Shown here in pieces: positions 7,288-14,767 of a DNA stretch of 64,000 bases; position 1 is the stretch's first letter, and the number at the start of each line of letters is the position of its first letter. A program made the translations under genes and the position numbers. Source of the DNA: CAVTLG01 sp963735495 (GTDB lineage Bacteria; Chloroflexota; Ktedonobacteria; Ktedonobacterales; Ktedonobacteraceae); NCBI GenBank assembly GCA_963735495.1, contig CAVTLG010000009.1:496001-560000 (forward strand), in the 5' to 3' direction. Below the pieces are notes generated by a model. The model was not told where the DNA came from and ran no database searches. It saw only the letters and a program-made list of their open reading frames with translations.

Positions 7288-9269
7288 TGGTCCCATCCTC
7301 GCGTTTCTGTAGTGGTCAAGGCTTTTTCGAGTTTTGTGTATTCGTGCCGGGCGGCGCGCTGCACGTGCTTCATCTGAATCGGCTCCTCGGCATCGGCGGC
7401 GATGAAAGCCGCGTGGAGTGCGATATTGCGGATATGGCCGCCCGCGATGTTCAATTGCGCCAGTTTCTCGATGCACAGTCCTTCAGTCGGGGCGGCCTGC
7501 GGGAAGACGCGCCGCCAGATCTCGGCTCGCTGTATGGCATCGGGGAATGGGAACTGGACAATAAAGCGAATGCGTCGCATGAAGGCTGTGTCCAGGATGT
7601 CCTTCATATTGGTGGTGAGAATGGCCAGCCCGCGATACTCTTCCATGCGTTGGAGGAGATAGCTGATCTCGATATTGGCGTAGCGGTCGTGGCTGTCCCT
7701 GACCTCGCTACGCTTCCCGAAGATGGCGTCAGCCTCGTCGAAGAGGAGAATTGTGCCACCCTCCTCAGCGGCATCGAAGACGCGGCGCAGGTTCTTCTCT
7801 GTCTCACCAATGTACTTGCTGATGACCGCGCTCAGGTCGATCTTGTACAGATCGAGACGCAGTTCGCGGGCCAGCACCTCGGCGGCCATGGTCTTGCCAA
7901 CGCCGCTCAGACCCACAAAGAGCGCGCTGATGCCCTGACCTCGCGCTGATTTGCCCGCGAAGCCCCATGTCTCGTAGACCTGCGTGCGTTGTCGAACATG
8001 AAGAGCGATCTCCTGTAAGATGGTACACTGTTCGCCAGGGACAACCAGATCCTCCCAGGTCGCCATCGGCTCAATGCGCTGGGCCAGATCATCCAGCCTG
8101 GGACGAGCTTGAACACGGCAAAGCTCCCAGAGCGCTTCCTCCATCACTTGTGGAGTGGGCGATAGCTGCCGGGAAGCGAGCAGGCGACCTTGCACCCCGG
8201 CACACACAGTCTGAATAGCGTTCCTGTTCAAATGAAAGTGAGCAACGAGCTGATTGATTTCTCCATCAAGCTCAAACGCTTGCTTGCCCAGAGCAGTCTG
8301 CCAGAGCGCCTTTTGCTCCTGAAGCGTGGGCTTTTGTACCTCAAACGTCAAGAGTGAGGACTGGGATGAGGTACGCCGCTCTGGACTTGAAATGATGAGC
8401 AAGCTTTTATTTCTCTCAATAAACCATCCTATAACGGCGTCGCGACGAACATCCCCTCTATCCACTCCCCGGCAATCGAGTACCAGGGCGCTGTTACCCA
8501 GCATGACTTCTCGTTCCCACAGATGCAGAACGTTCTCAAGCTCACCGGCATCCATGGGTAAGGACAGCGCTGAGAGAGAAAAAACGCTCTTGCTGAACAG
8601 GGAGCAGACCGCACGGGCAATCTTGCGCTGCTCGACGAACTCGCTTCCACACAACTGCACTACAGGTAACTCTACAGTATTCGTATCCAGAGCCAGTTTC
8701 CATGTAACTGCTACCGCCCGTGCGATCTCTCTGTGCGATGGCACCAGTTGGCCGGTTGCCTCTAGTGGTTGAAATAAACCCGCCAATCGTTTGTCCAGGT
8801 ATGATATACCCATCAGATAATGCAGGATGCGCTCGTCGATGCGTAGGGGGCTATAAACAATAGTACGCCCGGTCTCAATTTCGATCAACCGCCAGCGACG
8901 TAAGGACGCCTCTGGCGAGAGCGCGTTCCAGTGAGCGCCAGGAAGCCTGGCCAGCGCCAGACTAAAGGTCGGATGCGCGTGTTGAGGAGAGCCGTGTATC
9001 TTCGCGCACAGGCGCGAAAACTCGCTGTCCAGTTCGACGCCCGCGCAGAGGAGCAAGATATCACGTTCAAACAGTGAAAGATTGAATAATGAGCCAAGGG
9101 TATCGAGCGCCGCAGGCTGTTCGTGCTCAATGGTGGGAGGTGGAAAGATATCGCCAGCGCGGGTTTCCTCGCCGCAGGCTCGTTTGAGCGCCTGTCTGAC
9201 TGGCTCCAGGCGTGCCATTAGATACGCTTTATTTGCTTCTTCCCAACTTTTCTGAGACTGTACTTCCAT
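7284..9269 (-). CDS. AAA+ ATPase of the eCIS (Afp15/Pvc15-like)
   Basis: 661 residues. The N-terminal about 400 residues are helical and low in motifs. The C-terminal AAA+ module has Walker A GLSGVGKT near residue 455, Walker B TILLFDEADAIFGKR near 505, and an arginine-rich sensor area (DTAFMRRIRF). Afp15-type ATPases act in assembly or unfolding steps of eCIS particles and are a hallmark separating eCIS from phage tails (family knowledge). The ATG at 9269 overlaps the preceding TAA (TAATG) with GGAGG about 10 bases upstream. The stop overlaps the next start as ATGA. Confidence 0.92.
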   Translation of the reverse strand: MEVQSQKSWEEANKAYLMARLEPVRQALKRACGEETRAGDIFPPPTIEHEQPAALDTLGSLFNLSLFERDILLLCAGVELDSEFSRLCAKIHGSPQHAHPTFSLALARLPGAHWNALSPEASLRRWRLIEIETGRTIVYSPLRIDERILHYLMGISYLDKRLAGLFQPLEATGQLVPSHREIARAVAVTWKLALDTNTVELPVVQLCGSEFVEQRKIARAVCSLFSKSVFSLSALSLPMDAGELENVLHLWEREVMLGNSALVLDCRGVDRGDVRRDAVIGWFIERNKSLLIISSPERRTSSQSSLLTFEVQKPTLQEQKALWQTALGKQAFELDGEINQLVAHFHLNRNAIQTVCAGVQGRLLASRQLSPTPQVMEEALWELCRVQARPRLDDLAQRIEPMATWEDLVVPGEQCTILQEIALHVRQRTQVYETWGFAGKSARGQGISALFVGLSGVGKTMAAEVLARELRLDLYKIDLSAVISKYIGETEKNLRRVFDAAEEGGTILLFDEADAIFGKRSEVRDSHDRYANIEISYLLQRMEEYRGLAILTTNMKDILDTAFMRRIRFIVQFPFPDAIQRAEIWRRVFPQAAPTEGLCIEKLAQLNIAGGHIRNIALHAAFIAADAEEPIQMKHVQRAARHEYTKLEKALTTTETRGWDQ

Positions 9270-9892
9270 TACCGGGAAACCTCCGGTTTAACCGTGATGC
9301 CTCGTTTAAGCACCTGCTTCGCCAACTGGATATCCACCTGCGCCTCCATCAAGACCGCCGTCGCCCGATAGGCGACGGAGAGCGTATAGGGTACTTGAAA
9401 AAAAATTGACCAGAGCTTTGAGAGTTCCTCCAGACTGAAATTGAGTGGCTCAAACTTGACGCGCTCTATCTGGGTCGAGAGATCGGATGACGCGAGATAG
9501 CTATTATTGTTGATCGCGCTCTGAATAGTATCTGGCGTGAGTACGGGCCACTCGTGCAGAGCCACTGCCGCGCTACCGAGCAAACGTTGTGGTTCCATGA
9601 CCAGTTCAGAACCGTAAAACGAGAGCAGATAGTCCAGGTCGAAAGCCACCAGTGGACGCTGGCGCAGGGTACCGTTTTCGCTGCGCGTCGGCAGGTCAAG
9701 ATTGCTCCAGGTGGGATTTGGCGCGACATGGTAGAGATACAGATTGATCGCCGCCTTCTCCTGTCCATCGCCGCTGGCCCGTTCAGGACGTTTGAGCGTG
9801 ACATCCGCGCCGGGAACTGCCGCCAATGTGGCAGTCTGGAGGATGTCGCGCAATGTTACTGTGACAGTGGCAATGGCGAGATAATTGCTCAT
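9269..9892 (-). CDS. DUF4255/Pvc16-like tail terminator or cap protein
   Basis: 207 residues matching the DUF4255 (Pvc16 N-terminal) family, which caps the tube and sheath in eCIS. Recognised features are the N-terminal YLAIATVTVTLRDIL, the core INLYLYHVAPNPTWSN with NLDLPTRSENG and LVAFDLDYLLSFYG, then LGSAAVALHEWPVL. The start ATG at 9892 overlaps the stop of the upstream Pro-rich gene (ATGA) and the end overlaps the ATPase start, so the three are tightly coupled. Confidence 0.92.
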   Translation of the reverse strand: MSNYLAIATVTVTLRDILQTATLAAVPGADVTLKRPERASGDGQEKAAINLYLYHVAPNPTWSNLDLPTRSENGTLRQRPLVAFDLDYLLSFYGSELVMEPQRLLGSAAVALHEWPVLTPDTIQSAINNNSYLASSDLSTQIERVKFEPLNFSLEELSKLWSIFFQVPYTLSVAYRATAVLMEAQVDIQLAKQVLKRGITVKPEVSR

Positions 9893-11340
9893 CGCGTTTC
9901 CCCCTTGCGTTGCTTCAAATATTCACTCAGCGCGAGGGCCGGGACCGGACGCGACGCGCGCTTTGGAGCCGCTGGTGGCTGCAGCGCTGCTCTCACGACA
10001 ACGCGTCCAATACTGACCTGGATGGTTGAAACGGCTGTATCGCTCGCGTTCTCTCCCGTTGTGGCGTTCGTAGCGGGCCTGTCGCTGCCAGGCGGCGCGG
10101 CCCGTACGGAAACCACGAACGTGGGGGTCGCCTGGTCGGGTTCACTCTCCTGTCTTTCAACCAGAGCGAGCCCGGGCGCTTCAACTGACACCGGAGCAGG
10201 CGCAGAGGAATGCCTGACCGTGGCGGGTACACTGGATGGCAGGGACTTTTCCGCAGGATGCGCGACGGCTTGCCGCGCGTTTCCACCTGGCAAACTCGTG
10301 TGCCCATCGTTTGACACCAGATCCGGGCTCATTGGATGCTGAAAGGAGCTATCGCTGCTTACCTGGCTACTCTGGCCTTTCGCCTCCTCTGACCTGCCGC
10401 TGAGCTCCTGGGAAGCTGGAGCAGGCAGGACTGTTCTGGATTGCTGGTACTGATTTGTGGAGACGGATGGCAGGTCCTCGGATCGCGCAATCTCTTTGGC
10501 GACCTGCGCGCCTGGAGTTGCGCGCGCGAGGGGCGAGAGAGATTGCGGCAACGATGCCAGCGGCACCTTCGCCTGCTCATTGACCTCTCGCGGGCTTGAG
10601 ATAGGCATCTTGCTCTCCGGTTCTGGTAAGAATGCCTGTGTCTGTAATCGGGGGGAAATCCGGCCCGATTCAGGAGTGCGAGACCGCGCTGGCAGCTCTG
10701 GCGTCACGTTGGTGCTGGCTTCGATCTGGCTCGGAGCCAGCGGAGCTTGCCTGCTCTCCGGTAGGTATGCTGGCGGCTCTGGCGTCACGTTGGTGCTGGC
10801 CTCGACCTTGCTTGGAGCCAGCGGAGCTTGCCTGCTCTCTGGTAGGTATGCTGGCAGCTCTGGCGTCACGTTGGTGCTGGCATCCGTCTTGTCAGAAAGG
10901 GGGTACGGGCCACTGATCGGCCTATTGGTTCGGGCCGTCGTCAGCGGAGGAGGCAGTGAGCGTTGGAGCGGTTCGCTGCCATATGTTGAGTCATGTGGCA
11001 GCGAACCGGCTGAATGGAGCCGCGTATCGTTGTCTGCTCCTGTCTGGGAGGGGAGTATACTCCGCATTTCTGGCATCTCTGAGGTTGATGGCCAGAGAGT
11101 CCGCGTCTCCAGATCCTCTGGTCCCTCGGAAAGCGCTGGCTCTCCTACCCCCTGTACCTGGAAAAAAGCGGAGTCGGGCGTGAAGGCTGGTTCATCTTCC
11201 GGCGTTTCTTCCACGGGCGCGATCTCGTTCTCAGAAAGCACCGTAGGCGCGGGCGCGAACATCGACGGGATAAGCGGTTCAGCATTCGCTGTGCCTGTTC
11301 CCAGACTCTGGACAACCAGGTTGGAAAAAATATCTGGCAT
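9889..11340 (-). CDS. Pro/Ser-rich eCIS protein with 27-residue repeats
   Basis: 483 residues, mostly predicted disorder, rich in Pro, Ser, Glu and Thr. Residues about 150-215 hold near-identical repeats built on EASTNVTPELPAYLPES. Only the C-terminal about 75 residues look folded: VSTIQVSIGRVVVRAALQPP then LALSEYLKQRKGE. This tail motif recurs in proteins encoded beside DUF4255 genes, probably as a docking element (inference). The ATG at 11340 overlaps the upstream TGA (TGATG). Length is probably variable between strains because of the repeats. A tail-length, linker or cargo-adaptor role is possible; none is shown. Confidence 0.7.
   Translation of the reverse strand: MPDIFSNLVVQSLGTGTANAEPLIPSMFAPAPTVLSENEIAPVEETPEDEPAFTPDSAFFQVQGVGEPALSEGPEDLETRTLWPSTSEMPEMRSILPSQTGADNDTRLHSAGSLPHDSTYGSEPLQRSLPPPLTTARTNRPISGPYPLSDKTDASTNVTPELPAYLPESRQAPLAPSKVEASTNVTPEPPAYLPESRQAPLAPSQIEASTNVTPELPARSRTPESGRISPRLQTQAFLPEPESKMPISSPREVNEQAKVPLASLPQSLSPLARATPGAQVAKEIARSEDLPSVSTNQYQQSRTVLPAPASQELSGRSEEAKGQSSQVSSDSSFQHPMSPDLVSNDGHTSLPGGNARQAVAHPAEKSLPSSVPATVRHSSAPAPVSVEAPGLALVERQESEPDQATPTFVVSVRAAPPGSDRPATNATTGENASDTAVSTIQVSIGRVVVRAALQPPAAPKRASRPVPALALSEYLKQRKGETR
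10689..10890 (-). repeat. 81-base tandem repeats in the Pro-rich gene
   Basis: Copies of a block starting CTGGCAGCTCTGGCGTCACG recur at 10689, 10770 and 10851, an exact period of 81 bases (27 codons). They differ by only a few bases, so the array is recent and in frame. Confidence 0.85.
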
Positions 11341-12095
11341 CAGTGTATCAACTCCAGATAAAACTGCCGACGTCGCGCGCCTAATGCGAGGATATCACGC
11401 TCGCGCCAGCCGTAAGCCGAGGCAATTGCGTGCACCTCACGTAACAACCGTCTGGCCAGGGCGTCGAGTTCAGTCCAGAAAAACGATACGATATCAAAGA
11501 GCAAGATCCAGCTATGCTGGCATACAACGCAGTCCAGGCCAAACGTGATCTCAGCCAGTGGATCGCGCTCGGAAATAGCCTCCCCCAACTCCTGGATAAC
11601 CGCCGCAGGCAATTGTTCAGCCTTGATACGCTGCTCGCGCTGCGTGGCTTCTACCACGCAGCGAGCGATCAGCAGGTCGCGTCCTGTCTCCTGGTTGTTG
11701 CAGCGTGCCACCAGCGCCAGGTCGAAGCTGGTAGGCACGCGGAACCGGAGCGCGCAACTTCCAGTCTCTATGGCATAAATAGTGTTCGCTGGTTGCGGAG
11801 GTGCGGAAAGTTCGTTCTCACACCAGGAAGGCAACAGGGTAGCTATATCGAAAGTAAATTCAAGTCGCGCGCCACAGCGCGGGCACCTGGCCAGGCCAGC
11901 AACTCGCGCTCCCAGCGTCTTTTGGCGCAACAAGAGAAGTAGCGTATTGCGTTGGCCAACCGAGAGCGCGCGCAACCTATCGGCACCCGCTCCGGGGAAA
12001 GTCAGCGCGAGAAGTACCGCTGCTCGTTCCGGCAAAGACTTTCTCCAGCCCAATTCCCACGCGCGGGTAATCTCATACGCAGTTAAGGTGTGCAT
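11340..12095 (-). CDS. Cys-motif baseplate-associated protein of the eCIS
   Basis: 251 residues. A zinc-ribbon-like pair CPRCGARLEFTFD (about 70-82) and CVVCQHSW (about 190) is embedded in an otherwise helical protein. The C-terminus, ASAYGWRERDILALGARRR followed by QFYLEL, is the conserved end of a protein family found in eCIS operons and related to T4-type baseplate components. The start at 12095 has only a weak ribosome site. It is 11 bases downstream of the tube gene and overlaps the Pro-rich gene at TGATG. Role inferred from context. Confidence 0.75.
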   Translation of the reverse strand: MHTLTAYEITRAWELGWRKSLPERAAVLLALTFPGAGADRLRALSVGQRNTLLLLLRQKTLGARVAGLARCPRCGARLEFTFDIATLLPSWCENELSAPPQPANTIYAIETGSCALRFRVPTSFDLALVARCNNQETGRDLLIARCVVEATQREQRIKAEQLPAAVIQELGEAISERDPLAEITFGLDCVVCQHSWILLFDIVSFFWTELDALARRLLREVHAIASAYGWRERDILALGARRRQFYLELIH

Positions 12096-12106
12096 AGGAC
12101 CATCGC

Positions 12107-12631
12107 TCAGAATTTAGGCTCTTGTGGTTCAGATACACTGGTATCGCGCTCCCACCCCTCGTTCTGCAACGTGATCGATTGGATCGCGACCGCGTTAGCG
12201 CTAGCATCCAGTTCGGGCAGAGCGGTGCATTCAGAGACCCAGCAGCGGTAGGCATTATAGGCAATGACCTTCTGCCCAGCCTCGTTATAGAGTTCAATGG
12301 TGATATCCTTGCGAAAGTCCTGGAGGGAGACTTCCTGGCCCGGTTGCGCTGAGTTAGCGTAGTTCCAGACCTTGTTCACCCAGTTTTCAAATTCAGGATC
12401 GTGCGTCACTCCGCGCTCCAGCGTGATCGGGCCATAGTCTGTCTGTCCTGGAGATTTGTGCGTCATGCTGGGATCGCCGCCTTCGCGATACGTCACAACC
12501 TGCGTTGTGCGGGTGAGACCACCGACTTTGCTGACTCCAGCAACATACTTTGCGTCCCACTTGACGCGAAATTTGAAGTTTTTATAGGGATCATAGCGGG
12601 ATGTATTCACAGTAAATTGTGGGGCTGGCAT
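12107..12631 (-). CDS. Contractile tail tube protein
   Basis: 174 residues of the gp19-like tube family (Afp1/5). Seen are YKNFKFRVKWDAKYVAGVSK, GLTRTTQVVTYREGGD, TDYGPITLERGVTHDPEFE with WVNKVWNYAN, ITIELYNEAGQKVIAYN, and CWVSECTALPELDASANAVA. Tube hexamers stack inside the sheath and carry cargo. ATG 12631 has AAGGAG about 11 bases upstream. It follows the sheath gene by 20 bases. Only one tube gene is visible here, while many eCIS carry two or three. Confidence 0.94.
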   Translation of the reverse strand: MPAPQFTVNTSRYDPYKNFKFRVKWDAKYVAGVSKVGGLTRTTQVVTYREGGDPSMTHKSPGQTDYGPITLERGVTHDPEFENWVNKVWNYANSAQPGQEVSLQDFRKDITIELYNEAGQKVIAYNAYRCWVSECTALPELDASANAVAIQSITLQNEGWERDTSVSEPQEPKF

Positions 12632-12651
12632 AGCAACAGATACTCCTTCTC

Positions 12652-14322
12652 TTATACAGTGAGCTGGCCAGCTAATTGCTGGATATACAGAATGACGAAC
12701 TCAGCGGGCTTTACGGGAGCGAAGCCCACGAGAATATTGACAATCCCCTGGTTAATATCGCTCTGGGTTGTGGTTGTGCTATCGCATTGCACGAAATAGG
12801 CATCCTGTGGTTTCTGTCCCTGAAAAGCGCTCTGACGGAAGAGATCGTGCATAAACGAGCCGAGATTAAGACGAATTTGCGACCAGAGCGGTTCATCATT
12901 GGGTTCAAAAACGGCCCACCTGGTACCACGGTAGAGGCTTTCCTCGATATAGAGGGTGAGACGACGCACAGGGATATATTTCCACTCGGACGCGAGATCG
13001 TCGTTGCCCTGGAGCGTGCGCGCGCCCCAGATCACCGGCCCGACGCCAGGCATGGTACGCAGGCAGTTTACTCCCAGCTTATTGAGTTCACCGTTCTCCA
13101 GATCGGTCAGCGGAACGGCCAGTTGAGAAACTCCAGCCAGAGTCGCATCCAGTCCGGCGGGCGCTTTCCAGACGCCGCGCTGCGAGTCTGTACGCGCGAT
13201 AACGCCCGCGATGGCCCCGGATGGCGCAAACGAGCTCGCCGAGCCGAAGCGCTTGATACGTGGGAAGAAAAGCATGGCATTCTTGCTCGCGGTTCCCAGA
13301 CTGGAGACGGGATCAACCATCCCGTTCACCGTGGTCTGTGTCGTGGTCCACGTTGTAGGAGGATCAACCAGGAGCATTGCCCGCCGCGCTTCGCAATACG
13401 TTGCCGTGGCTGAGATCACGCCGGGTTCAACGTCACCGCTGCTATAGGGCGGAATACAGAGCAGATTAAATAGATCAACATTTTCCAGAGCGTAGAGACC
13501 TCGTTTATCGGCCTGAAAGGTATCGCCCTCACCTCCTAAAAAGTCAGCGGCAGCCAGCGTAGCCACGTCGTTCGCTACTTTATTCGCGTCTTCCACCTGG
13601 CCCGTCGAAGGTACTGTCACCTTATCAGGGAGCGCGCCGGGCACCAGGACGAGCTGCGAGTTTATGGCCAGAATTTGATCAATCCTCTGCGCTCCCGGCT
13701 TCACCGAAACATTTCTAAACACCTCCGTTGTACCTCCTTTGAGGTCCTTGACGGTCAGTGTAAAGAGATCGGCTTTCGCCAGGCCATAGCGTGTCTCCGC
13801 ATCGTTATCATCGCGCACACCCGGCGGATCAATGCTGGCCGTGAGATAATTCCCCCACATCCCAGGATCACGCGCTTCAAGCGCCAGGCCACCAACGTTT
13901 AAGAGAGCGTTCGTTGGAGGGGGAATGACCGCGGGAGGTGTAGGAGACGCAGATGTACTCGACGCCCCGGTCGCTGTTGTCGCAGGGGGGGTACCTGACA
14001 CTTCGGTTACTGTTGTCGAAGGCGCAACTGGTGGAATTGCCTGCTTTGGAGTGGGATAGAGTCGGACAATCACGGCCTGGCTCCCACCATTCGCGTAAAA
14101 GTCGCTGACCGCGTATCCCAGAGCGCTATCCAGCCACAAGCCGCCGAAAGTGCGCTCAAAGTCGGCGTAACTGGTGATCGTGATAGGTTGGTTCACCGGG
14201 CCACGTAGAGCGGTGCCAATGAACGCCGTAATCGAAGTGGCAACGCCAGTAATCGTATGCACACCACTGGGGACTTCCTGAATGTAGACTCCAGGATAGG
14301 AATGATCTGGTATAACAGGCAT
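12652..14322 (-). CDS. Contractile tail sheath protein
   Basis: About 556 residues. The N-terminus, MPVIPDHSYPGVYIQEVPSG then TITGVATSITAFIGTALRGP, is diagnostic of phage and eCIS sheath proteins, with LGYAVSDFYANGGSQAVIVR near 80-100. The C-terminal sheath core includes GVNCLRTMPGVGPVIWGART and YIPVRRLTLYIEESLYRGTR. A Thr/Ser/Pro-rich insert (about 115-150) is variable. ATG 14322 is chosen over the upstream frame start at 14394 because AGAGGAA precedes it and family members begin this way. It is the first gene of the operon, so its promoter should lie in 14323-14767. Confidence 0.95.
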   Translation of the reverse strand: MPVIPDHSYPGVYIQEVPSGVHTITGVATSITAFIGTALRGPVNQPITITSYADFERTFGGLWLDSALGYAVSDFYANGGSQAVIVRLYPTPKQAIPPVAPSTTVTEVSGTPPATTATGASSTSASPTPPAVIPPPTNALLNVGGLALEARDPGMWGNYLTASIDPPGVRDDNDAETRYGLAKADLFTLTVKDLKGGTTEVFRNVSVKPGAQRIDQILAINSQLVLVPGALPDKVTVPSTGQVEDANKVANDVATLAAADFLGGEGDTFQADKRGLYALENVDLFNLLCIPPYSSGDVEPGVISATATYCEARRAMLLVDPPTTWTTTQTTVNGMVDPVSSLGTASKNAMLFFPRIKRFGSASSFAPSGAIAGVIARTDSQRGVWKAPAGLDATLAGVSQLAVPLTDLENGELNKLGVNCLRTMPGVGPVIWGARTLQGNDDLASEWKYIPVRRLTLYIEESLYRGTRWAVFEPNDEPLWSQIRLNLGSFMHDLFRQSAFQGQKPQDAYFVQCDSTTTTQSDINQGIVNILVGFAPVKPAEFVILYIQQLAGQLTV

Positions 14323-14767
14323 AGGAAATTCCTCTCTGTTCTTTGTACCAGGATAGGGCGAAAAACACGGAAAGGTCATATTACGCGTTTGCAATACGAA
14401 GAGTGATCAGAGGGGTCTGTATCAAGAATAGCATTACTTCTTGATGAAATCAAGGATTTTTCCTGGATAATTAGCGACTCCATTGAAAATCACCAGAGAA
14501 TATGTTACAGTATTGCTGTTACCAGTTAAAGTAAATACACAGCATTAATTCAACATGCTTTTTGGCATGCTATTGTCGAAATACCTCGCAGAACCTTGAA
14601 CAAGATAGCTGGCCTGTGACGCCAGAGGCACAGCTCTGGCCTGAGAGAGGGCGAGTAGACAGAGCGAAGCCTTGCCTTCGCTCTGTCTACGTGTAGCGCC
14701 GATGCCTTGCCATCGGCGTCAGGGGGACCCGTTTCAGAGAAGTTACGCAGAGTAAAAGGGGAAAATC
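14323..14767. promoter_or_regulatory. Divergent intergenic region between sheath and DUF6519 genes
   Basis: 445 bases without a gene, separating the minus-strand eCIS operon from the plus-strand DUF6519 gene. The 14400-14600 part is AT-rich and should hold both promoters, but I could not pick a clear -35/-10 pair. The 14655-14718 part holds two perfect hairpins. AGGGG precedes the ATG at 14768. Confidence 0.5.
14655..14718 (+). repeat. Pair of palindromes with shared CCTTGC loops
   Basis: A 15-bp perfect stem (14655-14669 with 14676-14690) closes a CCTTGC loop. It is followed directly by an 8-bp stem (14697-14704 with 14711-14718) with the same CCTTGC loop. The segment GTAGCG plus stem plus CTTGC loop recurs around 41285 and 59890 with different stems. 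Confidence 0.75.

Noticed and set aside
10457..11548. A 363-codon plus-strand frame
   Set aside because: It is antisense to the repetitive Pro-rich gene; the repeats and high GC create long open antisense frames.
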